A DNA stretch of 64,000 bases from Salvia splendens (Eukaryota > Streptophyta > Magnoliopsida > Lamiales > Lamiaceae), in contig NC_056033.1 in NCBI RefSeq assembly GCF_004379255.2, positions 40,574,719-40,638,718 on the forward strand, written 5' to 3'. The notes under the pieces were generated by a model that was not told the DNA's origin, did not search any database, and saw nothing but the letters and a program-made list of their open reading frames with translations. The position numbers were made by a program, and so were the translations under genes. Shown here piece after piece: positions 27,923 through 39,983 of the stretch (within the stretch, counting starts at the first letter, position 1; the number at the start of each line of letters is the position of its first letter).

Positions 27923-28481
27923 GCAATTACGATATCCATATCCATGTACTACAAAATGTTACCAATATCATTCGAGATCATTGTGCTGTATCTAAGTTCA
28001 TGCAATGGAGGCTCAGCTATATGTATCCCGGATACGAAACATATGTTTACACGTGCAGTTATCTATTTAAAGCATAATCTTGTGTCTGCTTTGTTTCAGC
28101 CCATTTCTGTCCCATTTTCTTCACTTCTCTATTTTCAGTGACTGTTTGTTGTTTATATGATTTGGTCTGTAGAATGTGTGTTCATGAAAACGAATGTTTA
28201 AGCCATAATAAGAATAGCTCAGCCATAGCCTAAAACTCCTCCTGCCATATCATTAGCACTAAAAATCCTCCTGGCACATCATCAAGACAAGCAAATAGCC
28301 ATAGCCTAGCCACATCACTCATAATTATAAAAAACAAATAATTAACAATCACACAAAATACGGAATTAAATTTACGAAATAGATACGGGAAAATTCAATA
28401 ATAATATTAAAATTTTAAAAAGTACATTAATTAAAAAAACACACTTCATTAAGATTAAAATAACATTACAACATACTCATT
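27923..28481. other. intergenic, possible left part of a MITE
   Basis: Begins with the 3' UTR of the SCP2-like gene. From ~28205 there is a CTCAGCCATAGCCTAAAACTC-type sequence with an internal repeat (CCATAGCCTA at two places, 28223 and 28303). It may be the left part of a Harbinger-type non-autonomous element whose right end is at 28869. The target duplications do not match cleanly. Confidence 0.35.
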
Positions 28482-28696
28482 AATGAGTTTGTCCCACATC
28501 GAAAGTGGGACATAAAACATTCAAGGATGTCTCTATAAAAGAGAAACAACCAAGAATGAGTTTGTCCCACATCGAAAATGGAACATAAAACATTCAAGTA
28601 TGTCTCTATAAAAGAGAAACAACCAAGAATGAGTTTGTCATCGAAAGTGGAACATAAAACATTCACGGATGTCTCTATAAAAGAGAAACAATCAAG
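28482..28696 (+). repeat. three tandem 73-bp units resembling snRNA promoters
   Basis: Units start at 28482, 28555 and 28628, each with AATGAGTTTGTCCCACATCG, a spacer and TCTCTATAAAAGAGAAACAA. Units 1 and 2 hold an exact GTCCCACATCG, the upstream sequence element of plant U-snRNA genes, with TATAAAAG 32 bp further on, close to the pol II-type snRNA spacing. Unit 3 has lost four bases of that element. GTCCCAC is also mirrored by GTGGGAC in unit 1, giving a short hairpin. No snRNA-like body is recognisable downstream. It could be a real tandem promoter, or part of a transposon in which this motif is common. Confidence 0.8.
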
Positions 28697-28734
28697 AATG
28701 AGTATCATAAAAACAACATTAAATAAAAAAAATT

Positions 28735-28869
28735 AAAATTTCCGCTCGCCGATTGGGAGCCTGCAATAGCGGTCAGCCGATCGGCGAGCGCTCGGGAATC
28801 GGCGTGCGCTCGCCGTTTTTCTCGCCGATTTGGTGCTCGCCGGTGCGCTCGCCGCTATTGGAGATGCTC
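28735..28869. mobile_element. GC-rich end of a Harbinger-type MITE
   Basis: The stretch is built from repeats of GCTCGCCGAT and GCGAGCG and ends CGCTATTGGAGATGCTC followed by TTA. This is a terminus type of plant Harbinger MITEs (GAGCATCTCCAATAGCG). The matching left end may lie near 28210 but is diverged, so the element limits stay open. Confidence 0.5.
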
Positions 28870-29840
28870 TTATCGGAGCCTGTTGTTAGTACCATCAGTA
28901 TACCTCTTTATGGTTAGTAAGGTTAGGAACTTAGGATGAGGAATTTTGGGCAATTTAACACAGAAATTATAATTCTGAGGAATTTCGACTAGGCCCGTAT
29001 AAAATGAGTCTGAATACCGGCAGCCTCAAGCTTGGCTTGTTAGGGTATTCTCGTGCTCGAGCTCAAGCTTGGCACATTAAGGTATTCGCATGCTCGAGCT
29101 CTTGGTTTGAACCTTCTTTTTTGGGTTATTGATGGACTCATCCAAAACAATTCAAGTGCAGTTTGGGGCTTGAGCTTGCCTTGTTCACTAGCAATCGAAA
29201 TTCAAGTGAGACTTTTTCGACTCGAACTTCCAATATAGCTTACGATTAGCTTGATTTTGTGTGTGGATTTGTAGTGAAAAAAACCTGTGCTGATGAATGC
29301 AAGCTTGAATATGCTTATTAAGATAAGTGAATCATGTGAATGAAATAAAATTCATTTCCTCTTTCCGCCATTAATTGTTATAAGTTGACTTGGCTCGTGT
29401 TTTATAAAGGAAAAAGTGAGTTGAAAAAGTTAAATGGAATGTGAATCATACTCTAATGTGAGTATAATATGGGTTTCATTTATCAAAATTAGTTAAACGT
29501 AAGTGTGACAAGTATTGACGGACGAACTGAAAAATAAAACTAGTGATAAGTAATGAAGAACAAACGGGAGTATATTTATACATATATTATCAACACTTTG
29601 ATGATATTAAGCATTCATATGATTGACACCTCTACCTAAATATTCACATCACAAAGAAGATAACAAGGTAGGCGAGATAGCAAGACCAGGGATGTCAAAC
29701 GACAAGATGAACGGGTCGGTGCAAACGATCGATATAGGAAGAACTCGAGTCTGAGAGAGAAGAATGGAGAAGTAGAGAAGTGAGTCATTGAGAATTGAGA
29801 AAGATTAGTGAGAAATAAGAAAATGGTACAAACGGTAATA

Positions 29841-30090
29841 CTCCATCCGTCCCTTATTAATTGACATCAGTTGACTTGACATGAGTTTTAAAAAATATAG
29901 TGTAAAGTGGGTGGGAAAAGTTCTTGGAATGTGGGTCATACTTTTATATATTAATTTTATAGTAAAATGTAAGTGAAATGAGTTAGTGGAATGTGAGGTC
30001 CATGACCAAAAGTAGTAAAAAGTAAGGGTAGCAATTAATTGGGCACGGACGAAAAAGAAAATTGGTGTCCATTAATGGGGACAGAGGAAG
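29841..30090. mobile_element. Stowaway-like MITE, diverged
   Basis: The left end CTCCATCCGTCCCTTATTAA and the complement of the right end CTTCCTCTGTCCCCATTAAT are inverted copies, each next to TA. The 250-bp interior is non-coding. Confidence 0.65.
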
Positions 30091-30305
30091 TAATAATTAA
30101 TTTGGGGCTCACGGTATTTTGATTACTTTGATTAGAACCGAAAAATCACCAATGGCGGAAAAGAGAAACTGAAATCGCACCGCAACCATGCTATATGTTA
30201 GTTTAAATATCGAGTAATCGATAACTGTCGAATAGTCATAGTAAACATTTTTGAATTTCAAATAATTGTAAAATTCCCAAGTATGCGCTAAATACACAAT
30301 GCACA

Positions 30306-31455
30306 TAGAGATGTCAATCGAGCCAACCTGTTCGGGCTATCAGGCTATTCGAGTACGAGCTATTCGGGTTATAAACGTTCGGCCCTAACCCTAAACCTTC
30401 GGGTTTCGGGCTTACCAATCGGGTTATTTGGGCCCATGCGTATTTTAAAATTTTTTAAATATTTTTGCAAAAATAATACGTATGTTTAATTTCTTTAATT
30501 ATATACATATTTTTAATTAGTCACCCAACAATGAAATAAATATTTTTGAATAAAAGATTAAGTTTTTCAAATTAAAATAACTTATTCATTACATATTTAT
30601 GTAAGTATTTACAAAATATCTATCAATAGTATGTTTATGTTTATGTATTTAGAACATAAATCAACACTTTGTTTCAAAATTTAAACATAAATCAATTCTT
30701 AGAAAACTGAATAACATTTTCATAATGTGAGAGGTGGAGCGTAGATGTAACAAAAATATTTTAAATTGTTGAAGAGTGAATTATCAAGATACTAGCTAAT
30801 TGGAGTAACTCTAAAGTTTTCTTGAATTATGATTGATCAAATTTAATTTATTCCAACTGTAAATAAGTCAAATACTAATTTATCTTTGTTTTAACAAATA
30901 TCAAAGTACGCATAATTCAATGACGAAGGGCGCCAAAACACTTTGCACTATTATGTTGAAAATATACTAAAAGAAAGCTTTTATATATGAGTATTTATGA
31001 ATCCTTGAACCATATAATGGTTTTTTTCGTTATTGAATTTTGCATGGTTTGTTGAGAATTGATAGATAACGGATTAGAAAAATGTACACAAAATATGTGG
31101 ATGTGCAGTAGCCTTATTCGAGTCAATGTTTCTTGCGATTTTGAAGTCCGCTAAGCCCCTAATGCATATCATTCTCTTGGTCTTCGAAAGAGCTTCGCGT
31201 GAGTATCTTGCACGCCTCAATCGGATCTTTGTAGAGAAAGTTATGCCGTTACAAAGATTGTGCGTTGTCTAGAAGCCTTCAACCCGACGGGCCAACATGT
31301 AGCCCGACCGGGTCAGCCCGCCTAACCCGGCAACCCGAACGGGTCAGCCCAAATGGCTCGATTTGAAATTCGGACTGCGAAAATGCAACCCTAACCCTGT
31401 ATGTTTATCGGATTATTCGGGCGACCTGCGTGTCCGGGTTACATTGACATCCTTA
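30306..31455. mobile_element. hAT-like non-autonomous element, 8-bp target duplication
   Basis: Starts TAGAGATGTCAAT and ends ATTGACATCCTTA, a 13-bp terminal inverted repeat with two mismatches. The flanks AATGCACA (30298-30305 and 31456-31463) are identical. Subterminal regions hold many copies of TTCGGGCT/CAACCCG-like motifs typical of such ends. The interior (30450-31100) is AT-rich with no transposase. A GC-normal patch at ~31110-31260 may derive from another sequence. 1150 bp. Confidence 0.8.
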
Positions 31456-31463
31456 AATGCACA

Positions 31464-32324
31464 CAACATTCTAAATAGAATGATGTCATTTTATATAAAA
31501 CAACGTCATTTATTATTATTTTATAGTATTTGATTTTGTCTATTATTTTCGATGTTGACCAATATAAGACAATTATGAAATTTTAAAAAGTTACTTATGA
31601 TTTTTATATTTGAGTTTCAAAAGTTAGTCAACAAAATTATTGTGATTTAAAAAGCAATAATTTTTTTTTGTAAAACAGATTATTAGAAATTGAATTACTA
31701 CTACAATACTATCTCTTTGTCCCATAAATAATGTTTAACTTCAATTGCGTGTATATCCCAACAATAATGTCATATTTCTATTTAGAAAAAGGGAAATTAT
31801 CATTAATACATACAACTGCATTTCTCTCTCTCTTAAGTATCATTCCAATTAATTTTATTCTCCATTACTACATTGTAATTATATTTTCTATTTTGATTTA
31901 ATACATTAAATTTAATTTCCTAAAATCACTTGATATCCCTGAAGTATGACATATTTTTCTTGATAGGATAGAATACCTTTAGATGGAGTATAATTTTTTA
32001 GAATTTTAAGTAACTGTATCAAGACCTAAACGTCTTCTTAAAACTAAAAGATTGAAATGAAAATTAATTGTTTGAATCGAATTCGTAATATTTCTTTTCC
32101 AAACGAAAAATTGCAATAAAGTCATTTTCATATTGATGTACGCGTAAGCGCCACTACAAAAAAATTCAAACTAAAAAGTTATATCTATAAATAACTCCGA
32201 TCATTTATTTATTTATTCGTTCTTATTTTTAAGACCACTGGCACTTTGGCTTTGCGTTTAAGGCTGTCTAATCCGTCAGAAGATTTGTGGTCCATTGGTA
32301 AAATCCTCTTTTTGACGCGTGTAG
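31464..32324. other. spacer with remnant promoter of the amylase pseudogene
   Basis: AT-rich. TCTATAAATAACTCC around 32184-32198 and the upstream TACGCGTAA align with the promoter of the intact amylase copy (TACGCGTAC ... CCTATAAATAGG, 35868-35930). The pseudogene therefore kept a recognisable TATA region (32186-32193) but lost its first exon. I could find no signal-peptide exon here. Confidence 0.5.
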
Positions 32325-33891
32325 GGATTTAACTGGGAGTCATATAACGAGCAAAATGGGTGGTACAATACGCTTAGAAATAATGTACCTGAGATAGATA
32401 GCCGCTGCCGGAGTTACTCATATTTGGCTTCCACCTCCCTCTCAATCGGTTGGACCACAAGGTCGACTTTTCTTTCTCCCTGCTTGTGTTTTATTAGTAA
32501 CAATTAATTTAACTTTATAAATCACCAATTTTATAATTTTGCAACTATCCTATCCCGTAATTTACCAGCAGAAATTGTGATGATGTGGCAACTAGGAACT
32601 ATGTACACATTTTACCACATCAACGATATAGGATGAGATAATTGCGAAATTTATATTACAAGTGATTTGTAAATTTGTTTTTCGTAATTTATTTGATAAT
32701 TTGCCCTTAATCCGAGTATCTCCGATTGTTACAAATTGACAGGTTTTCTGCCGGGGAGGTTGTACGACCTCGACGCATCGATATATGGCAACGGCGGCGA
32801 GCTCCGATCACTGATCAAAAGCATACACGACAACGGCATGAAGGCCGTGGCCGGCATCGTGATCAACCACCGCACGGCCGAGAGGAAGGACGGCCGTGGA
32901 ATCTACAGCATCTTCGAGGGCGGGACCCCCGACGGCCGCCTCGACTGGGGCCAATCCTTCATCTGCCGCGACGACACCCAGTACTCCGACGGCACCGGCA
33001 ACCTCGACTCCGGCGCCGCCTCGGACGTCGACCACCTCAACCCCCGCGTCCAGACCGAGCTCTCCGACTGGCTCAAGTCCAACCTCGGCTTCGACGGCTG
33101 GCGCTCCATCACCAAGATCTACATGGACAACACACGCCCTGACTTCGCCGTAGGCGAGCTGTGGAACGGGCTCGCCTATGGAGGGGACGGGACGGGAAGC
33201 CGGCGTACGATCAGAACGGGCATAGGAACGAGCTGGCGGCCTTCGACTTCACCACTTAAGGGATCCTGCAGGCGGCGGTGGAGGGGGAGCTGTGGAGATT
33301 GATAGACCCCCAGGGAAAGCCCCCGGGTTTGATGGGGATTAAGCCGGAGAATGCGGTCACGTTCATCGACAACCACGACAAATGTTGTGGCCTTTCCCGG
33401 GGCAGAAGGTGATGCAGGGCTATGCTTATATCCTTACTTACCCTGGTAGGTGTCTGTCCCTCATTAATTAAATGTCTCACTTTGGTTCGCACAATTGAAC
33501 TACTAAAAAGTAGTGGAACTTTTATATACCTCATCCGTCCCCTGAAAATAGAGAGCGACACAAGTTTTACTAAACTGGTCCTTATTCTTTAATCTTAGGA
33601 CGAAGAGAGTATCGTAAAATGACCACAAGTTTTTGTTTGCTTTGTAGTTGTATGATCATTTCTTTAGTGAGGAAGAGGAACGGCATTGATGCAGGCAGCA
33701 AGGTCGAGATTCTGAAAGCGGAGGCTGATCTTTACGTGGCAAAGATCGATGGTAAGATCATCACCAAAATCGGCGGGAAGATGGATCTCGGAAACCTAAT
33801 CCCTACAAATTTCAAGGTCGCAACTAGTGAAGATGGTTATGCTGTGTTTGGGAGAAGCAAGGTTGATTTTGCATTTGAGAAAAAAAACTGA
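32325..33891 (+). pseudogene. alpha-amylase pseudogene (copy 1)
   Basis: Exon 2 (32325-32461) is 137 bp against 133 in the intact copies, because a 4-bp GATA-like insertion after VPE shifts the frame. Exon 3 starts at 32743 ([11 protein letters not shown]) and carries in-frame deletions. One removes [20 protein letters not shown] residues after GFDGWR, including the catalytic nucleophile Asp. Further on are a frameshift in the GGDG region (~33190), a deletion followed by a TAA stop after FDFTT (~33260), and loss of TGSTQ after the NHD motif. The C-terminal exon (33660-33891) lacks the FDWGKKEEI segment. Exon 1 is missing. The surviving parts are still close to copies 2 and 3, so it is a recent tandem duplicate that has decayed. 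Confidence 0.93.
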
Positions 33892-35859
33892 GCTGATGCA
33901 TGCAAGTTTTAATATGCTTATTAAGAAGTGGACGAAATAAACTCTCAACAGTATGATTTCATTTCAGCTATGTTATTTATGCATACACAAACCGGAAATT
34001 GGGGGCGGGGCCCAAGAATTTTATGAATTCATCACTTATTTACTCAATGGCTGATTGTGTTATTGTCAAGGTCTTAAGTTATAACTCTTAACCCCAAGTT
34101 TGATTACCTTCAGTTGCATTATTTTAGCTTTATTAAAACCTTTTGTTTTAACATCATTATATATTTGAGTTATCTAGTGTGTGTGAGCCGTAAATGTGTA
34201 ATTTGGAAAAAGATAATAAAAATGTGTTGCATACTTGCGTTTGAAAATGATAAATTTATTTTTGGGCAGGAAATGTATCCCCAAATTTGCTAATGGCTGA
34301 CTTGTCACATTTCACAATCAAAGAAAAAGTGGGTTCCAAATCTTCCTAGGTTTCATACTTTAGTCAATTTGGAGTGGGAAATGAAAGAATATTGGACAGT
34401 ACTAGATTGTCTGAATTATACTTCTACTTCTGCTATTACCGGTCTCATTTTTTAGCTATACAAGTTTAAGACATGTTAAGAAAAGTTGTTGAAAAAAAGT
34501 TAAGTGGAATAGGAGTCTTATTTGTGTATACTTCATGTCTCATTAAAAATGAAACGTTTCCTAAAATGGAGACAATGTCATCTGACTCATCTCTACATAA
34601 AATCCCGTGCAGTGCCAGAAACCAAGATTTTCATATTTATTGGGACGAAGGGAATACTTGTTTTGAATGAAATGTGAGTAAAATGAGTTAATAGAATATG
34701 AGACTCTATTACCATTTATATTAAAAATGAAATGAGGCTCCTATTCGCGGACGGACTAAAATAGAAAAATGTGAATTCTATTCTCATCACGGATTACAAT
34801 TTCATACAATTGAAGCAAAATTCACTGTCTCAAGTAATTGTGTATTTGAACGAGGGCTGGACTAGTAATTTGTATAACAAATATGCTATATAGCTAACAT
34901 TCTTGATTTCAAATGGTGAATATTTGCATTATTTTGGATCTCAATAACTATGTGGTTCTATATAAAAGAATGAAAAAGTACATATTTGACGACCACTTTA
35001 AGCTACTCCTTCCGTCCTATAGTAGATGTCACACTTGAGAGATGATACGGGATTTTAGGAGATGTTATTTTGTGTGTTAAGTGGTGAGAGAAAATATAAT
35101 TTTATAATTAATGTGAGAGATAACTTTTTCCAAAAGAGAAAATATGACATCTTTTGTGGGACAAACTAAAAACAAAACTGTGACATATAAAAACAAAAGG
35201 ATTAGTTGTTATGGTATAGGAGAGGAGATATCAACACTTAAACTCCGTTCATAAAGTATTTTAAACATCGATTTCATGCTAAAACTCGCAATGAAATCTG
35301 CCACATTCTCTATAAACATTACCAATTCAAACAATGCACAATCGTTACACCACTATTTGAATACTTTTCACAAAACACATATTCCCAATCATTCAATATA
35401 TGTACAACGACCAAATTATTGATGTCAACAAATAAAATTTAAAAATATTTATTGATATATTAACTTAAAACAATGCCAATTATTGATTTTCTATATTAGA
35501 TTGGAGGATAAAAAAGGCACAATTATTCTTCCGTTGACGTTATGCTGGGTTTGAAAAAACTATTGGAAGAAAGAATGTAGGAGTACTAATAATTCCAACA
35601 AACACACAATTTGTGATGTTGACAAATCATTGATTGCATTAATAAAATGGATTATAGACCCTTTAAAGAGAAGAAAATGAAATAGAAATTAATAATCTTG
35701 ATTGTCAATTACTTATAATGAGATGTAAAAGAAACGACTAAATTACATACCACTCTAATTTTTCCTCTGTCCAATCGGAAGTTGCAATAGAATAAAATCA
35801 AGATTACAACTCTAAGTTATTAAATTATTATCATTGACACAGTCTCAATTTTTTTCTTC
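33892..35859. other. intergenic between amylase copies 1 and 2
   Basis: AT-rich with MITE-like debris. The ~200-bp segment at 35006-35204 begins CTCCTTCCGTCCTATAG and ends in a diverged inverted copy, resembling Stowaway. CGGACGGAC near 34750 is a similar end. No gene seen. Confidence 0.5.
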
Positions 35860-35930
35860 TATCCACATACGCGTACACCTAACGGAAAATTCAAAATAAC
35901 AGTAATTTTCTAAAGCAACCTATAAATAGG
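35860..35930 (+). promoter_or_regulatory. core promoter of amylase copy 2
   Basis: CCTATAAATAGG (TATA box, 35919-35930) lies ~50 bp before the ATG. TATCCAC at 35860-35866 is the exact amylase-box sequence, which in cereal amylase promoters mediates sugar-starvation and gibberellin responses through MYB factors. Whether it works here is inference. Copy 3 has CATAAATAGG at the same place but no exact TATCCAC. Confidence 0.55.
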
Positions 35931-35980
35931 ACCCTTCTAAACAGAGTTTTTCCAACAAACCAAAATATTTTTTAAAAAAA

Positions 35981-38900
35981 ATGAGTAGTTTTGTTTGGAT
36001 CATCTTTTTCACTTTTGCTTTCTTCTCTGCGTTGTCCACTTCTTCCACCTTATTGTTTCAGGTAAACTTCGAATACTCTGATGATTTATTCATTTTTATA
36101 TATCCAAACGACGTGTTGATAAAACTGGCCGATCATAATCCGTCGGTAATTCAGTCGATAAATTCATTTTCTTTAGTTTTGGGTGTAATAAATTTATAGG
36201 GATTCAACTGGGAGTCGAGTAACAAGCAAGGAGGGTGGTACAATTCGCTTATCGGTGTTGTACCAGACATCGCCGCCGCCGGAGTTACTCATATTTGGCT
36301 CCCACCTCCATCTCAATCGGTCGCACCACAAGGTCACTTTTTCTGTATCTCGTTTTTTGTCCTTCAAATTATTCTCTTTTTTTTGTGAAGAAACATAATT
36401 TACTCATGTATTTTTTAGACTTATTATAAGAAACGGAGGTATATTTTTATAATTAATAAATTTATATGATAAAAGATTATATTTATAGTATTTTCAAAAA
36501 TTATTTTTTTTGAATGTTTTATCAATTAAATGCGTTTTAGTTTATTCATCAAATTATACTATGCTGTTGTTTGGCGATCGCCGAACCATTACCACATAAG
36601 CGTTGTCAACTCTAGGGGTTGACTTTTCAGATCTTTTTTATTGCAGAATTCAATTAATTTGTTAATATAAATATATTTAACTCTAACCATACTTTTTCGT
36701 TCCACGTTAATTGAGTTGTTTTCTATTTTGAGAAGTTCTAAAATAATTGAGTCATTTCTACTCTTTTGGCAAAAAGTAACACTCTTTTACTTTATTCTCT
36801 TTTTATTTCTCTTACTTTATTCACCATCCACTTAAGAGCATCCACATCCGTGCTCTTGCCAAATAGCACGGATGTGGGCACGGACCCACTTTTATTACTT
36901 TTTTACTCATCGCTCTTCCCCAAAAGCACAACACCCACATCCATACTCTTCTGCAAGGACATGTTCAAGGGTCCCACCATTCCATTATTTAATATAAATA
37001 CTTCAATTACTAAAAACATTTCCACAATATTAAAATGCATTAAAAATATCCGATACCATTACAAATTACTAAAAAATAAAAAATTACATAAATAAAATCC
37101 TAAAAATTAAAAATAACATAATTAAATTCATAAAATTAAAAAAACCCACTACTCGTGGCCGAATTTCGCCCAAATGTGTTTGATTAGGTCTTCTTGTAGC
37201 TCAGTGTGGGTTCTGAATCGCGCATTGTGTGTCTTGTTTCGATCCTCTCGCCCACCGTCGTATGCACACCTCGGCGTGGGGGAGACCTCGCGGTTGAGCT
37301 TCCGGCTTCATTCTCGTCGTAAAAGTTAGCCACCCTCGGTCCTTCGTCAGCTATAATCATGTTGTGCAAGATAATACACGTGTACATGATGTGCGATATT
37401 CTTAACGTACCACAGCCGAGACGAGACCTTCACAATGTTGAATCGGGCTTGAAGGACCCCAAAAGCTCTTTCGACGTCTTTCCGAGCAGACTCTTTGATG
37501 TGAAAAATGGATGATGAATGTGTGTATTTATAGATGATTTTGGGGTTTTTAAAAATTATAAAAAAATTTAAAAATTCTAAAAAAACGGTAATAAAAAGGC
37601 TATATTTTTTGGAATCTGAAAATATTTTTTTTTTAATTTTTGGTATTATTTTCGATTAAAAAAATTCAAACGGATAATCCGTTGGCGAATAGAAACGCGC
37701 CACGTCACCTACTCAGCGGCACGGACGAGCTCGATGCATCGAGCAGCGCATTGCCGCGCCAGCGGCACTGACGTCGTCCGTCCCAGCGAGCACCGCTGCG
37801 GATGCTCTAACACAATATTCTTAAGCTTCGTGCCAAAAAATATATATCTCTATTAACAAGGAATGGAGAAAATACTATTCTTTTTGTACAAAAGCTATGA
37901 GAAGAAGCTTTTGTTAAAAAGCTAGAAACTACTCAATCACAATATGTACTAACATAATATCACTATATATATGATCATGTCTTAAAGTACTTCATTGAAT
38001 TATCTCAATAGACCAAGAGAAAAAGATGAACAGTAGTAATACATACTCTTTCGATTAAAAATGAGTCATTCACCCCCTTAAAAGACATTTTAATGGTAAA
38101 GGATTATGAGATTATCCACTCTTATATACTCTCATTCACATTAAATGTTCCATATTTCCTTATTTGAATGGTCGCCAATAAATATCTCATTTCACCTTAC
38201 TACTTTTAATGAGTAGACCACACATTTCAATAACTCATTATACTCACAATTATAGGGGTATAAAATTATATAAAAGTGGGTCTATAATCCACTAACTTTT
38301 TCCACCCATTTTTCTTCTCAAAATCAAATAATTTCTTAAAATCCGCACCAATCAAATATGAGACATTTAAATGGGATCTTCGCAAAGTTGACGTGAAACA
38401 GAATTTTAGAACTGTATTCTGAGAATTAAGCTTTCCATTTTAGTAAACTTCTTTTTCTTTATGAGATAAGACCCATTTTCCCCTAACATATTTTTTATCT
38501 CTATTTTATTTAATTAATTTTATATTAAAACTTGTATCATTTCAAAAGTTAAAAATTGATAGAGTATTTTATAATTATGATAAAAGAAAATAATTACTAA
38601 AACCTAATAAATGACTAAAGACCAAATATCAAAAAGTGTAAATTAAATATCTCAAATAGTATTATTTTATAAGTAGCATATTTGGGTTATAATACCAGTC
38701 ATATCCTAACAAAATTAGGCTCTATTCCGACAGGGTATTTGCCGGGGAGGTTGTATGACCTGGACTCATCAAAATACGGCAGCATGGCCGAGCTCCGATC
38801 GCTGATCAAATCCATACATGCCCACGGCATGAAGGCCGTGGCCGACATCGTGATCAACCACCGCACCGCCGAGAGGCAGGACAGTCGGGGAATCTACAGC

Positions 38901-39983
38901 ATCTTCGAGGGGGGCACCCCCGACAGCCGCCTCGACTGGGGCCCATCCTTCATCTGCCGCGACGACACCCAGTACTCCGACGGCACCGGCAACCTCGACT
39001 CCGGCGCCGCCTACGACCCCGCCCCCGACATCGACCACCTCAACCCCCGCGTCCAGACCGAGCTCTCCGACTGGCTCAACTGGCTCAAGTCCAACCTCGG
39101 CTTCGACGGCTGGCGCTTCGACTTCGTCAAGGGCTACGCTCCCTCCATCACCAAGATCTACATGGCCAACACCCGCCCGGACTTCGCCGTAGGCGAGCTG
39201 TGGAACTCCCTGGCCTACGGCTCGGACGGGAAGCCGGCTTACGATCAGAACGGGCACAGGAGCGAGCTGGCGGCGTGGACGGATAACGCCGGTGGGGCGG
39301 TGACGGCGTTCGACTTCACCACTAAAGGGATCCTGCAGGCGGCGGTGGAGGGGGAGCTGTGGAGATTGAAGGACGCCGAGGGCAAGCCGCCGGGGTTGAT
39401 TGGGATTAAGCCCAAGAATGCGGTCACGTTCATCGACAACCACGATACCGGCTCGACGCAGCGGATGTGGCCTTTTCCGGCGGATAAGGTGTCGCAGGGC
39501 TATGCTTATATCCTTACTCATCCCGGAGTTCCATCGGTGGTAAGTATAGTAATTTAATTGTTTTTATCTTCAGAAAAGTATTTATTGATAATTATAAAAT
39601 AGAAATATTTAAAGAAAGTTTAAAATGTTTTATTGATATAAAAAAGTTAAAAGGAAAAATCAGCAATTCTAATTGGGGGAGCTCCAGCACCGTAAGAAGA
39701 CAAAGTTATTGTTCTCGTGTTTTTGTAGTTCTACGATCATTTTTTTGATTGGGGGAAGAAGGAAGAGATTAGGAAGCTTATCGCGGTGAGGAGGAGGAAC
39801 AGCATTGGTGCGGACAGCAAGGTCGAGATTCTGGCTGCGGAGCCGAATCTTTATGTGGCGAAGATTGATGATAAGATCATCACCAAAATTGGGGCAGAGA
39901 TGGATCTAGGCAACCTAATTCCTCCGGATTTTAAGGTTGCAGCGGATGGAGCTGATTATGCTGTTTGGGAGAAGCAAGCTTGA
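35981..39983 (+). CDS. AMY: alpha-amylase (GH13), copy 2, intact
   Basis: Exons 35981-36061, 36200-36332, 38734-39539 and 39729-39983 have GT-AG borders and join in frame to 424 aa, normal for plant secreted amylases. Residues 1-25 form a hydrophobic signal peptide ending before LLFQGFNWES. The (beta/alpha)8 barrel shows all four GH13 regions: DIVINHR (109-115), [10 protein letters not shown] with nucleophile Asp201, VGELW with acid Glu226, and FIDNHD with Asp309. The C-terminal beta domain ends YAVWEKQA. It hydrolyses internal alpha-1,4 bonds of starch; secretion implies an apoplastic or extraplastidic site. Intron 2 is 2.4 kb because of Harbinger element C. It is neighbour to pseudogene copy 1 and intact copy 3 in the same orientation. 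Confidence 0.95.
36836..37807 (-). mobile_element. PIF/Harbinger element C in amylase intron 2
   Basis: 972 bp. The left end GAGCATCCACATCCGTGCTC and the complement of the right end GAGCATCCGCAGCGGTGCTC differ at 3 of 20 positions. TAA flanks both sides (36833-36835, 37808-37810). It belongs to a different family from elements A and B. The interior holds the 3' part of a transposase gene on the minus strand, so this is an internally deleted copy. Confidence 0.9.
37149..37500 (-). pseudogene. truncated Harbinger transposase fragment
   Basis: Reading on the minus strand, [20 protein letters not shown] matches the C-terminal third of DDE_Tnp_4 transposases, including the last catalytic Glu. It then shifts frame before [12 protein letters not shown] second shift occurs near the end, where [15 protein letters not shown] is in another frame. 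The upstream two thirds, with both catalytic Asp, are deleted. Not functional. Confidence 0.88.

Noticed and set aside
28201..28872. A single Harbinger MITE spanning the whole segment, including the snRNA-like repeats
   Set aside because: The right end is typical, but the left candidate end is diverged and the flanks do not form a matching TAA or TTA duplication, so I kept only the right end as a feature.
31110..31260. Possible exon or retroelement fragment of normal GC content
   Set aside because: No frame gives a recognisable protein, and I could not tie it to a known repeat from sequence alone.
38769..39521. Open frame of 250 aa on the minus strand (and a similar one at 44292-45011)
   Set aside because: Both are antisense to amylase exon 3, whose high GC content removes stops. 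The same Val/Gly-rich shadow appears at both copies.
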